Positions 29,901 to 38,996 of a stretch of DNA of 57,549 bases are shown here, piece after piece. This DNA is from Duganella guangzhouensis (lineage in GTDB: Bacteria > Pseudomonadota > Gammaproteobacteria > Burkholderiales > Burkholderiaceae_D), in the NCBI RefSeq assembly GCF_009674535.1, contig NZ_WKJK01000027.1, forward strand, positions 1-57,549. The letters run 5' to 3'. The notes under the pieces were generated by a model that was not told the DNA's origin, made no database searches, and saw nothing but the letters and a program-made list of their open reading frames with translations. Each line of letters opens with the position of its first letter. Within the stretch, counting starts at the first letter, position 1. Both the position numbers and the translations under genes were made by a program.

Positions 29901-32531
29901 ATGGATCAATTCGCAAAAGAAACAATCCCTATTTCCCTCGAAGAAGAGATGCGCAAGAGCTACCTCGACTACGCCATGAGCGTGATCGTGGGCCGTGCTT
30001 TGCCTGATGTGCGTGACGGCCTCAAGCCGGTACACCGCCGCGTCTTGTACTCGATGCACGAATCGAACTACGTGTGGAACCGCGCCTACGTCAAGTGCGC
30101 CCGTGTGGTGGGCGACACCATGGGTAAATACCACCCGCACGGCGACGCCTCGATTTACGACACGCTGGTGCGGATGGCGCAGGACTTCTCGCTGCGCTAC
30201 ATGCTGGTCGACGGCCAGGGTAACTTTGGCTCGGTCGATGGCGACGGCGCTGCGGCGATGCGTTACACCGAGTGCCGTCTCGACAAGATTTCCAGCGAAC
30301 TGCTGGCCGACATCGACAAGGACACGGTCGACTTCCAGCCCAACTACGACGGCAAGGAAAAAGAGCCAACGGTCTTGCCGACCCGCATCCCCAACCTGCT
30401 GATCAACGGTTCGTCCGGCATCGCGGTGGGTATGGCCACCAACATTCCGCCGCACAATCTGCATGAAGTGATTGCCGGCGCGCTGCACGTGCTGCAAAAC
30501 CCGGAATGCTCGATTGACGAACTGATCGAACTGATCCCGGCGCCGGACTTCCCGACCGGCGGCACCATCTACGGCGTCTCCGGCGTGCGCGATGGTTACC
30601 GCACCGGCCGTGGCCGGGTGGTGATGCGCGCCAAGACCCACTACGAGGAATACGGCAAGGATGGCGGCCGCACCGCGATCATCGTCGACGAGCTGCCGTA
30701 CCAGGTCAACAAGAAATCGCTGCTGGAACGCATCGCTGAAAACGTGCGCGACAAGAAGCTGGAAGGCATCAGCGACATCCGCGACGAGTCCGATAAATCG
30801 GGCATGCGCGTGGTGATCGAGCTGAAGCGCGGTGAAGTACCGGAAGTGGTGCTGAACAATCTGTACAAGCAGACCCAGCTGCAAGACACCTTCGGCATGA
30901 ACATGGTGGCGCTGGTCGACGGCCAGCCTAAGCTGCTGAACCTGAAGGAAATGCTGTCGTGCTTCCTGTCGCACCGCCGCGAAGTGGTGACGCGCCGTAC
31001 CGTGTTCGAACTGCGCAAGGCGCGCGAACGCGGCCACGTGCTGGAAGGCCTGGCGGTGGCGCTGGCCAACATCGACGAGTTCATCGCCCTGATCAAGGCG
31101 GCGCCGACGCCGCCGGTGGCGAAAGCGGCGCTGATGGACCGTTCCTGGGATTCGTCGCTGGTGCGCGAGATGCTGGCCCGTACCGGCGAAGGCACCACCG
31201 TCGGCGGTATCGAGGCGTTCCGTCCGGAGCACTTGCCTAAGCACTACGGCATTCAGGCCGACGGCATGTACAAGCTGTCCGACGATCAGGCGCAAGAGAT
31301 TCTGCAAATGCGTCTGCAACGTCTGACCGGTCTGGAGCAGGACAAGATCGTCAACGAGTACAAGGACGTGATGGCGGAAATCGCCGACCTGCTGGACATT
31401 CTGGCCACGCCGTCGCGCGTGACCACCATCATCACCGAGGAAATGACGTCGGTGGTGACCGAGTTCGGCGATCCGGCCAAAGATCCGCGCCGTTCCAACA
31501 TCGAGCACAACGCCAGCGACCTGAATACCGAAGACCTGATCACGCCGCAGGACATGGTGGTCACCCTGTCGCACACCGGTTACATGAAGGCGCAGCCGAT
31601 TTCCGAGTACCGCGCGCAGAAACGCGGCGGTCGCGGCAAGCAGGCCATGGCGACCAAGGACGAGGACTGGATCGATCAGCTGTTCATCGCCAACACCCAC
31701 GATTACATTCTGTGCTTCTCCGACCGTGGCCGCCTGTACTGGCTGAAGGTGTGGGAAGTGCCGCAAGGCTCGCGCAACTCGCGCGGCAAGCCGATCGTCA
31801 ACATGTTCCCGCTGCAGGATAACGAGAAGATCACCGTGATTCTGCCGCTGTCGGGCGATAACCGCAGCTTCCCTGAAGATCATTACGTGTTCATGTCGAC
31901 CAGCCTGGGCACCGTGAAGAAAACCCCGCTGAAAGACTTCAGCAATCCACGCAAGGCCGGCATCATCGCGGTCGACCTGGACGAGGGCGACTTCCTGATC
32001 GGCGCCGCGCTGACCGATGGCGAACACGATGTGATGCTGTTCTCCGACGCCGGCAAGGCGGTGCGCTTCGACGAGAACGACGTGCGTCCGATGGGCCGTA
32101 ACGCCCGTGGCGTGCGCGGCATGAATCTGGACGAGGGCCAGCGCGTGATCGCGCTGCTGGTGGCCGAGAACGAGCAGCAGTCGGTGCTGACCGCGACCGA
32201 GAACGGTTTCGGCAAGCGTACCCCGATCACCGAGTACACCCGTCACGGCCGTGGCACCAAGGGCATGATCGCGATCCAGACCTCCGAGCGTAACGGCCGG
32301 GTGGTGGCGGCCACGCTGGTGGATTCGTCGGATGAGATCATGCTGATCACCACCGGCGGCGTGCTGATTCGCACCCGCGTGTCGGAAATCCGCGAGATGG
32401 GCCGCGCGACCCAGGGCGTGACCCTGATCGCGGTGGAAGACGGCACCAAGCTGTCCGGCCTGCAGCGCGTGGTGGAAACCGACATTGACGAAGTCGAGCT
32501 GGAACCCGGCCCGGATTCAGTGACGGAGTAA
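29901..32531 (+). CDS. gyrA: DNA gyrase subunit A
   Basis: 876 residues. The breakage-reunion domain carries the catalytic Tyr122 in AAAMRYTE and the quinolone-resistance region at 78-87, HPHGDASIYD, with numbering identical to E. coli. The C-terminal DNA-wrapping propeller includes the GyrA box QKRGGRGKQ (IS EYRAQKRGGRGKQ region). Position 83 is Ala rather than the E. coli Ser, and position 84 is Ser. With GyrB it introduces negative supercoils. It is monocistronic by its own promoter and terminator, in the conserved ompA/gyrA/serC order. Confidence 0.97.
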   Translation: MDQFAKETIPISLEEEMRKSYLDYAMSVIVGRALPDVRDGLKPVHRRVLYSMHESNYVWNRAYVKCARVVGDTMGKYHPHGDASIYDTLVRMAQDFSLRYMLVDGQGNFGSVDGDGAAAMRYTECRLDKISSELLADIDKDTVDFQPNYDGKEKEPTVLPTRIPNLLINGSSGIAVGMATNIPPHNLHEVIAGALHVLQNPECSIDELIELIPAPDFPTGGTIYGVSGVRDGYRTGRGRVVMRAKTHYEEYGKDGGRTAIIVDELPYQVNKKSLLERIAENVRDKKLEGISDIRDESDKSGMRVVIELKRGEVPEVVLNNLYKQTQLQDTFGMNMVALVDGQPKLLNLKEMLSCFLSHRREVVTRRTVFELRKARERGHVLEGLAVALANIDEFIALIKAAPTPPVAKAALMDRSWDSSLVREMLARTGEGTTVGGIEAFRPEHLPKHYGIQADGMYKLSDDQAQEILQMRLQRLTGLEQDKIVNEYKDVMAEIADLLDILATPSRVTTIITEEMTSVVTEFGDPAKDPRRSNIEHNASDLNTEDLITPQDMVVTLSHTGYMKAQPISEYRAQKRGGRGKQAMATKDEDWIDQLFIANTHDYILCFSDRGRLYWLKVWEVPQGSRNSRGKPIVNMFPLQDNEKITVILPLSGDNRSFPEDHYVFMSTSLGTVKKTPLKDFSNPRKAGIIAVDLDEGDFLIGAALTDGEHDVMLFSDAGKAVRFDENDVRPMGRNARGVRGMNLDEGQRVIALLVAENEQQSVLTATENGFGKRTPITEYTRHGRGTKGMIAIQTSERNGRVVAATLVDSSDEIMLITTGGVLIRTRVSEIREMGRATQGVTLIAVEDGTKLSGLQRVVETDIDEVELEPGPDSVTE

Positions 32532-32549
32532 AGCTCACCGTATCGAGCC

Positions 32550-32600
32550 AGCGGGGCCAAGACTATTGCGCGACAATAGAACTGGCCCCGCTTTTTATTT
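32550..32600 (+). terminator. Terminator of gyrA
   Basis: The long hairpin AGCGGGGCCA/TGGCCCCGCT has an inner CTATTG/CAATAG stem and ends in TTTTTATTTTT. It lies directly before the serC ribosome-binding site, so serC expression needs readthrough or a nearby promoter. Confidence 0.85.
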
Positions 32601-32613
32601 TTAAAGGAACGCA

Positions 32614-33705
32614 ATGACTCACATCTACAACTTCTCCGCCGGCCCGGCTGTGCTGCCGAAAGAGGTGCTGGCGCAAGCCGCGGCCGAAATGCTGGACTGG
32701 CATGGCAGCGGCATGTCGGTGATGGAGATGAGCCACCGCGGACCGGAATTCATATCGATTTACAAGGCAGCCGAGCGCGATCTGCGCGAACTGCTGGCAG
32801 TACCGGACAATTACAAAATCCTGTTCATGCAGGGCGGCGGCTTGTCGCAGAACGCCCTGATTCCGTTGAACCTGCTGGGCCACAAGCCCGACGGCGCAAC
32901 CATCGATTTCATCCACACCGGTTCGTGGTCGGCCAAATCCATCAAGGAAGCCGGCAAATACGCCAAGGTCAACACCGCCGCCTCGTCCGAGACGGCGCTG
33001 CCGCCGCAGGCCGAGTGGCGCTTGACGCCCGGCGCCGCCTATCTGCACATGTGCACCAACGAGACCATTGGCGGGGTTGAATATCAGCCCGACTTCAATG
33101 ATCCGCGTCTGAAGGACGTGACGTTGGTGGCCGATATGTCGTCGCACATCCTGTCGCGCCAGATCGACGTCTCGAAGTACGGCGTGATCTTCGCCGGCGC
33201 GCAGAAGAACATCGGCCCGGCCGGCGTCACCATCGTCATCATCCGCGACGACCTGCTGGGCAAGGCGCTGCCGATCTGCCCATCGGCGTTCGACTTCAAG
33301 CTGGTGGCCGATAACGACTCGATGTACAACACGCCGCCCACCTACGGCATTTACATCGCCGGCCTGGTGTTCCAGTGGCTAAAGCAGCAGGGCGGCGTGG
33401 CCGAGATGGAGCGTCGCGCCGAAGCCAAGGCCAAGCTGCTGTACGATGCGCTGGACGCCAGCGACTTTTACGACACCCGCGTCGCGCCGGCCAACCGCTC
33501 GCGCATGAACGTGCCCTTCTACCTGAAGGACGAAAGCAGGAACGAAGCATTCCTGGCCGGCGCCAAAGCGCGCGGCCTGCTGCAACTGAAGGGCCACAAG
33601 TCCGTCGGCGGTATGCGCGCATCGATCTACAACGCGATGCCTATCGAGGGCGTGCAAGCGCTCGTGACCTACCTGAACGAATTCGCGGCCAACGCAGTGA
33701 AATAA
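32614..33705 (+). CDS. serC: Phosphoserine aminotransferase
   Basis: A 363-residue PLP enzyme of serine and pyridoxine synthesis. Typical are IYNFSAGPAVLPKEVL, SVMEMSHRGPEF, ILFMQGGGLSQNALIPLNLL, VADMSSHILSRQIDVSKYGV, and IFAGAQKNIGPAGVTIVIIR with the PLP-Lys. It ends with GHKSVGGMRASIYNAMP. ATG at 32614 follows AAAGGA. First gene of the serC-pheA-hisC-tyrA-aroA-cmk-rpsA-ihfB row. Confidence 0.97.
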   Translation: MTHIYNFSAGPAVLPKEVLAQAAAEMLDWHGSGMSVMEMSHRGPEFISIYKAAERDLRELLAVPDNYKILFMQGGGLSQNALIPLNLLGHKPDGATIDFIHTGSWSAKSIKEAGKYAKVNTAASSETALPPQAEWRLTPGAAYLHMCTNETIGGVEYQPDFNDPRLKDVTLVADMSSHILSRQIDVSKYGVIFAGAQKNIGPAGVTIVIIRDDLLGKALPICPSAFDFKLVADNDSMYNTPPTYGIYIAGLVFQWLKQQGGVAEMERRAEAKAKLLYDALDASDFYDTRVAPANRSRMNVPFYLKDESRNEAFLAGAKARGLLQLKGHKSVGGMRASIYNAMPIEGVQALVTYLNEFAANAVK

Positions 33706-33709
33706 TCCA

Positions 33710-34783
33710 ATGAACGACAAACTCAAACCCTTGCGCGAAAAGATCGATGCGATCGACGCGCAAATCCTCGACCTGCTGAACCAGCGCGCGCGCGTGGCGC
33801 AGGATGTGGGCCATGTGAAGGCCGAAACCGGCGCGCCGGTATTCCGTCCGGAGCGCGAGGCGCAGGTGCTGCGCGGCGTGGCCGAACGCAATCCCGGCCC
33901 GATGGGCAACGCCGAGCTGCAGACCATCTGGCGTGAAATCATGTCGGCCTGCCGCTCGCTGGAGAAGCGCGTCACCGTGGCCTTCCTCGGCCCGGCCGGC
34001 ACCTACAGCGAACAGGCGGTGTATCAGCAGTTCGGCACCGCCGTCGACGTGCTGCCTTGCTCGTCGATCGACGAAGTGTTCCGTGCCACCGAGGCCGGCA
34101 CGGCGGAATTCGGCGTGGTGCCGGTCGAGAACTCGACCGAAGGCGCGATCGGCCGCACGCTGGATCTGCTGCTGCATACGCCGCTGACCATCAGCGGCGA
34201 AGTGTCGATCGCGGTGCGTCACAGCCTGCTGACCGGCAGCGGCAACATGGAAGGCGTGACCGCCATCTGCGCCCACGCGCAGGCGCTGGCGCAGTGCCAG
34301 ATCTGGTTGAACAACAACTATCCGGACATCGAACGACGCGCGGTATCGTCGAACGCCGAAGCGGCGCGCATGGCGCGTGACGATCACGCGATCGCCGCGA
34401 TTGCCGGTGAACGCGCCGGCGTGCGTTACAGCCTGGGCACGGTCAAGGCCAACATCCAGGACGATCCGCACAACCGCACCCGCTTTGCGGTGATTGGCTC
34501 GCTGCATGCCGGCCCGTCGGGCGAGGACCGCACCTCGCTGGCGCTGGCCGCGCCGCACAAAGCCGGCTCGATCTACCGCCTGCTTGGATCGCTGGCGCAG
34601 CATGGCGTGTCGATGACCCGCTTCGAATCGCGCCCGGCGCGCACCGGCACCTGGGAATACTACTTCTACGTTGACGTCGAAGGCCACGTGCAGAACGAGG
34701 CGGTGGCCAAGGCACTGGCCGAACTGCAGAGTAATGCCGCATTCTTCAAGGTGCTGGGTTCCTACCCGGTCAGCCTGACTTAA
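33710..34783 (+). CDS. pheA: Bifunctional chorismate mutase / prephenate dehydratase (P-protein)
   Basis: 357 residues with three parts: AroQ chorismate mutase (LKPLREKIDAIDAQILDLLN, to about 90), prephenate dehydratase (VAFLGPAGTYSEQAVYQQFG, VPVENSTEGAIGRTLDLLL) and a C-terminal ACT domain with the Phe-binding ESRPARTGTWEYYFYVD. It converts chorismate to phenylpyruvate under Phe feedback. It starts four bases after serC. Confidence 0.96.
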   Translation: MNDKLKPLREKIDAIDAQILDLLNQRARVAQDVGHVKAETGAPVFRPEREAQVLRGVAERNPGPMGNAELQTIWREIMSACRSLEKRVTVAFLGPAGTYSEQAVYQQFGTAVDVLPCSSIDEVFRATEAGTAEFGVVPVENSTEGAIGRTLDLLLHTPLTISGEVSIAVRHSLLTGSGNMEGVTAICAHAQALAQCQIWLNNNYPDIERRAVSSNAEAARMARDDHAIAAIAGERAGVRYSLGTVKANIQDDPHNRTRFAVIGSLHAGPSGEDRTSLALAAPHKAGSIYRLLGSLAQHGVSMTRFESRPARTGTWEYYFYVDVEGHVQNEAVAKALAELQSNAAFFKVLGSYPVSLT

Positions 34784-34798
34784 ATCGAGAGAGACACT

Positions 34799-35908
34799 AT
34801 GAGCAAGAACTACGGCCCGGAATACGTCCGCGCCATCGCCCCATACCAGGCCGGCAAACCGATCGCTGAAGTCGCGCGTGAATTCGGTCTGGACGAAGCC
34901 AAGATCGTCAAGCTGGCATCGAATGAAAATCCGTTTGGCGTGCCGGCATCGGCGCAGCAGGCCATGGCCGCCGCCGTGGCGGAACTGGGACGCTACCCGG
35001 ACGCCAACGGCTTCGATCTGAAAGGCGCGCTGTCCAAGCGCTACGACGTGCCGGCCGACTGGATCACGCTGGGTAACGGCTCCAACGATATTCTGGAAAT
35101 CGCCGCGCACGCGTTTGTGGAGCGCGGCCAGTCGATCGTGTATTCGCAGTACTCGTTCGCGGTGTACGCGCTGGCCACGCAGGGTGTGGGCGCGCAGCAC
35201 ATCGTGGTGCCGGCGACACAATATGGTCACGACCTGCCGGCCATGCTGGCCGCGATCCGCGACGATACCCGCCAGGTGTTCATCGCCAATCCGAACAACC
35301 CGACCGGCACCTTCATTCCGGCCGCCGAGATCGAGGCGTTCGTCGCCAAGGTGCCGGCCAATGTGGTGGTGGTGCTGGACGAAGCGTACAACGAATTCCT
35401 GGCGGCCGAACACCAGTTCGAATCAGCGGCGTGGGTGAAGAAGTATCCGAACCTGCTGGTGTCGCGCACCTTCTCCAAGGCCTATGGCCTGGCCGGTCTG
35501 CGCGTGGGCTTCGCGATCGCGCAGCCGGCGCTGACCGATCTGATGAACCGCATTCGCCAGCCGTTCAACGTCAATTCGCTGGCGCAGGCGGCGGCCATCG
35601 CGGCGCTGAACGACAAGGCGTTCCTGGAGCAGAGCGCGGCCAACAACGCCGAGGGCTATGTGCAGTTGGTGCAAGCGTTCGAGAAGCTGGGCTTGGAGTA
35701 TGTGCCGTCGTACGGTAACTTCGTGCTGGTCAAAGTGGGCAATGAGGCCGACGCCGGCGCGCGCATCAATCTGGCGCTGCTGAAGCAGGGCGTGATTGTG
35801 CGCCCGGTCGGCAACTACGGCCTGCCGCAATGGCTGCGCATCTCGATCGGCCTGCCGGAAGAGAATGAAGCCTTTGTTGAAGCGCTGACGAAAGCATTGG
35901 CCGAGTGA
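34799..35908 (+). CDS. hisC: Histidinol-phosphate aminotransferase (probably also aromatic aminotransferase)
   Basis: 369 residues, class I aminotransferase: IVKLASNENPFGVPASAQQA, GRYPDANGFDLKGALSKRYD, ITLGNGSNDILE, FIANPNNPTGTF, VVVLDEAYNEF and LVSRTFSKAYGLAGLRVGF with the PLP-Lys. Its position between pheA and tyrA, away from a his operon, suggests it transaminates phenylpyruvate or 4-hydroxyphenylpyruvate as well as imidazole acetol phosphate. This is inference from context, as in other Burkholderiales. Confidence 0.93.
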   Translation: MSKNYGPEYVRAIAPYQAGKPIAEVAREFGLDEAKIVKLASNENPFGVPASAQQAMAAAVAELGRYPDANGFDLKGALSKRYDVPADWITLGNGSNDILEIAAHAFVERGQSIVYSQYSFAVYALATQGVGAQHIVVPATQYGHDLPAMLAAIRDDTRQVFIANPNNPTGTFIPAAEIEAFVAKVPANVVVVLDEAYNEFLAAEHQFESAAWVKKYPNLLVSRTFSKAYGLAGLRVGFAIAQPALTDLMNRIRQPFNVNSLAQAAAIAALNDKAFLEQSAANNAEGYVQLVQAFEKLGLEYVPSYGNFVLVKVGNEADAGARINLALLKQGVIVRPVGNYGLPQWLRISIGLPEENEAFVEALTKALAE

Positions 35909-36837
35909 TGCTGAACAAAGTCGTTATCTTCGGCGTAGGGCTGATCGGCGGCTCGTTCGCGCGGGCGCTGCGCAAAGCTGGCGCGGTGCGTGACATCGTC
36001 GGCGTTGGCCGCTCGTCGGCCTCGATGGCGCGTGCCAAAGAGCTGGGCATCATCGATGCCATCGGCGTCACCGGCGATGCGTCCGAGGGCGCGCTGTCGC
36101 TGGCCGAAGCGCTGCACGGCGCCGATCTGGTGCTGCTGGCCGCTCCGGTGGCACAGACCGAAGCCATACTGGCCGCGATCGCGCCGCACCTGCAGCCCGG
36201 CACCGTGGTCAGCGATGCCGGCAGCACCAAGTCCGACGTGGTGGCCGCCGCGCGCCGCACGCTGGGTGACAAAATCGCCCAATTCGTGCCCGGCCACCCG
36301 ATCGCCGGCCGCGAAACCAACGGTCCGGACGCCGCCATCGACCACCTGTACATCGGTAAGAAAGCGGTGATCACCGCGCTGGCCGAAAACAGCGACGCTG
36401 ACATCGAACGCGTGGCCGCCGCCTGGCGCGCCTGCGGCGCCATCATCCACCGCCTGACGCCGGAAGAGCACGACAAAGTGTTCGCCGCCGTCAGCCACCT
36501 GCCGCATTTGCTGGCCTACGGCCTGGTGGACGATATCGCCAACAAGCCGCACGCCGACTTGCTGTTCCAGTACGCCGCCAGCGGCTTCCGCGATTTCACT
36601 CGCATTGCCGGTTCATCGCCGGAAATGTGGCGCGACATCAGCCTGGCCAACCAGCCCGCGCTGTTAGCCGAGCTCGACGCCTACATGGCACAATTGACGA
36701 GCCTGCGCGCGCACCTGGCCGCCAACGACGGCGTGGCGCTGGAACGGATCTACAGCAACGCCCAGCAAGCGCGTCACCAATGGATCACCGCGATCGAAGC
36801 GGCCGAAGCGCCGCCGTCGCCCGATAAAGCAGAATAA
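35908..36837 (+). CDS. tyrA: Prephenate dehydrogenase
   Basis: 309 residues. The NAD-binding Rossmann domain starts VVIFGVGLIGGSFARALRKA; further motifs are VLLAAPVAQTEAILAAIAPH, DAGSTKSDVVAAAR, FVPGHPIAGRETNGPDAA and AVSHLPHLLAYGLVDDI. It oxidatively decarboxylates prephenate for tyrosine. The stop of hisC and this start share a base (TGATG); a GTG three bases earlier is an alternative. Confidence 0.95.
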   Translation: MLNKVVIFGVGLIGGSFARALRKAGAVRDIVGVGRSSASMARAKELGIIDAIGVTGDASEGALSLAEALHGADLVLLAAPVAQTEAILAAIAPHLQPGTVVSDAGSTKSDVVAAARRTLGDKIAQFVPGHPIAGRETNGPDAAIDHLYIGKKAVITALAENSDADIERVAAAWRACGAIIHRLTPEEHDKVFAAVSHLPHLLAYGLVDDIANKPHADLLFQYAASGFRDFTRIAGSSPEMWRDISLANQPALLAELDAYMAQLTSLRAHLAANDGVALERIYSNAQQARHQWITAIEAAEAPPSPDKAE

Positions 36838-36916
36838 CCGCCGTCACTCCCGCGCAGGCGGGAGTCCATAGAACGCGCGCTCAGCATGGGTCCCCGCTTT
36901 CGCGGGGACGACGGCG
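36838..36916. repeat. REP-like double-hairpin element in the tyrA-aroA spacer
   Basis: About 79 bp made of two GC hairpins, ACTCCCGC-GCAG-GCGGGAGT and GTCCCCGC-TTTC-GCGGGGAC, inside an outer inverted repeat CCGCCGTC/GACGACGGCGG. This resembles the dispersed CTCCCGCGCAGGCGGGAG-type intergenic elements of betaproteobacteria. It fills nearly the entire spacer. Confidence 0.8.
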
Positions 36917-36935
36917 GGCGCTAAAGGAAGATTGT

Positions 36936-38249
36936 ATGACTCACGAATATCTCGACCTGCAAACGGTCGCTCACGTTGAGGGCGCGGTGCGCCTGCCGGG
37001 CTCCAAGTCCATCTCGAACCGCATTTTGCTGCTGTCGGCGCTGTCGCAGGGGCAGGTGGCGATTGTCGATCTGCTGGCGTCGGACGATACCGCTGTGATG
37101 CTGGCGGCGCTGCGCGCGCTCGGCGTGCAGTGGACGGAGGAGAAAACCGCCACCGGCACGATTCACCACGTTACCGGCGTGGCCGGCGTGCTGCCGAATA
37201 AGTCGGCCGATCTGTTCATGGGCAACGCCGGCACGGCGATCCGTCCGCTGACGGCCGCGCTGGCGGTGATAGGTGGCGATTACACGCTGCATGGCGTGCC
37301 GCGCATGCATGAGCGTCCGATCGGCGATCTGGTCGACGCGCTCAACGCCGCCGGCACCAATGTCGAATACACCGGCAACCCGGGCTATCCGCCGCTGCAC
37401 ATCAAGCAGGGCAAGATCACCACCCAGCGCCTGTCGGTGCGCGGCGATGTGTCGAGCCAGTTCCTGACCGCGCTGCTGATGGTGGCGCCGCTGATGGCCA
37501 AGGAACATGCGATCACCATCGATGTGGTTGGCGAGCTGATTTCCAAGCCGTATATTGAGATCACGCTGAACCTGATCCGCCGCTTCGGCGTCAAGGTCGA
37601 GCAGAATGGCTGGGAGTCGTTCACCATCCAGCCGGGCCAGGTCTACCAGTCGCCGGGCACCATCCACGTCGAGGGCGACGCTTCGTCGGCGTCCTACTTC
37701 CTGGCGGCTGGCGCGATTGGCGGCGGTCCGGTGCGGGTGGAGGGCGTGGGCAAGGACAGCATTCAGGGCGATGTGCGCTTCGCCGCCGCGCTGGCGCAGA
37801 TGGGGGCCGAGATCACCATGGGCGATAACTGGATCGAGGCGCGCGCCCATGGCCCGCTGAAGGCCATCGACGCCGACTTCAATCACATTCCGGACGCCGC
37901 GATGACGATCGCGGTGGCGGCGCTGTATGCCGACGGCACCAGCACGCTGCGCAATATCGCCAGCTGGCGCGTCAAGGAAACCGATCGCATCGCCGCCATG
38001 GCGGCCGAGTTGCGTAAGGTTGGCGCCACGGTGGAGGAGGGGCCGGACTATATCAAGGTCACCCCGCCCGCCGCGCTGAGCCCTGCTACCATTGATACCT
38101 ACGACGATCACCGCATGGCGATGTGCTTCTCGCTGGTGGCGCTGGACGGCGCGCTGCGCAAGGGCGCGCCGGTGCGCATCAACGATCCGAAATGCGTGAA
38201 CAAAACCTTCCCCGATTACTTCACCGCATTTGCGAAAATTGCAAAATAA
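36936..38249 (+). CDS. aroA: 3-phosphoshikimate 1-carboxyvinyltransferase (EPSP synthase)
   Basis: 437 residues, two-domain inside-out barrel. Substrate motifs are VRLPGSKSISNRILLLSAL, LFMGNAGTAIRPLTAALAVI, MHERPIGDLVDALNAAG, VKETDRIAAMAAELRKVGA and DDHRMAMCFSLVAL. The NAGTAIRP and RPIGDL segments are of the glyphosate-sensitive class I type. AAGGAAG precedes the ATG. Confidence 0.97.
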   Translation: MTHEYLDLQTVAHVEGAVRLPGSKSISNRILLLSALSQGQVAIVDLLASDDTAVMLAALRALGVQWTEEKTATGTIHHVTGVAGVLPNKSADLFMGNAGTAIRPLTAALAVIGGDYTLHGVPRMHERPIGDLVDALNAAGTNVEYTGNPGYPPLHIKQGKITTQRLSVRGDVSSQFLTALLMVAPLMAKEHAITIDVVGELISKPYIEITLNLIRRFGVKVEQNGWESFTIQPGQVYQSPGTIHVEGDASSASYFLAAGAIGGGPVRVEGVGKDSIQGDVRFAAALAQMGAEITMGDNWIEARAHGPLKAIDADFNHIPDAAMTIAVAALYADGTSTLRNIASWRVKETDRIAAMAAELRKVGATVEEGPDYIKVTPPAALSPATIDTYDDHRMAMCFSLVALDGALRKGAPVRINDPKCVNKTFPDYFTAFAKIAK

Positions 38250-38254
38250 CTGAT

Positions 38255-38923
38255 ATGCCAACTTCCCAGATTCCAGTCATCACCATCGACGGCCCCACCG
38301 CATCCGGCAAGGGCACGGTCGCACACCGCGTTGCCGATAAGCTCGGCTTCCATTATCTGGATTCGGGCGCGCTGTACCGTTTGACCGCGCTGTCGGCGCT
38401 GCGCCGCGACACCGATCTGACCGACGAGCACGCGCTGGCCAAGCTGGCCGAGCATCTGCAGTGCAGTTTCCAGGGCGGCGCCATCGTGCTGTCGCAGGAA
38501 AACGTCACCGACGCGATCCGCGCCGAGGAGGTCGGCAACACCGCCTCCAAGATCGCCACTTTCCCGGCGGTGCGGCATGCGCTGACCGGGCTGCAACTGA
38601 GTTTTCGCAAGGCGCCGGGCCTGGTCGCGGACGGTCGCGACATGGGCTCGGTGATCTTCCCGCACGCGCCGCTGAAGGTGTTTTTGACCGCCTCGGTACA
38701 GGCGCGCGCCGAGCGCCGTTATAAGCAATTGATAGACAAGGGATTTTCTGCTAATATGCAAGACCTACTGGTGGATTTACAGGCGCGCGATGACCGGGAT
38801 ACCAATCGGACCATCGCCCCGTTGGCACCAGCGGACGGCGCCCACGTGCTGGATACCTCGAATATGACCGCTGATCAAGCGGTTGATCAGGTCTTGCAAT
38901 GGTACGCCGGTATCACCAAGTAA
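38255..38923 (+). CDS. cmk: Cytidylate kinase
   Basis: 222 residues: P-loop ITIDGPTASGKGTVAHRVAD, YLDSGALYRLTALSAL, the CMP-binding insert with QENVTDAIRAEEVGNTASKI, and VADGRDMGSVIFPHAPLKVF with DDRDTNRTIAPLAPA. It phosphorylates CMP and dCMP. Starts five bases after aroA and precedes rpsA, the conserved aroA-cmk-rpsA order. Confidence 0.96.
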   Translation: MPTSQIPVITIDGPTASGKGTVAHRVADKLGFHYLDSGALYRLTALSALRRDTDLTDEHALAKLAEHLQCSFQGGAIVLSQENVTDAIRAEEVGNTASKIATFPAVRHALTGLQLSFRKAPGLVADGRDMGSVIFPHAPLKVFLTASVQARAERRYKQLIDKGFSANMQDLLVDLQARDDRDTNRTIAPLAPADGAHVLDTSNMTADQAVDQVLQWYAGITK

Positions 38924-38996
38924 TACCTTTATCAACCCTAACCCAGTTGAAGCCGCATCCTGCGGGCCTTACTGGCTAACCTGGAAGTTTTATAAT

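Noticed and set aside
29835..32246. An 803-codon minus-strand frame inside gyrA
   Set aside because: Pure shadow of gyrA; His/Val/Arg-rich translation without motifs.
36838..36916. Double hairpin considered as a transcription terminator or riboswitch before aroA
   Set aside because: No U-run follows either stem and the outer inverted repeat fits a dispersed REP-like element better.
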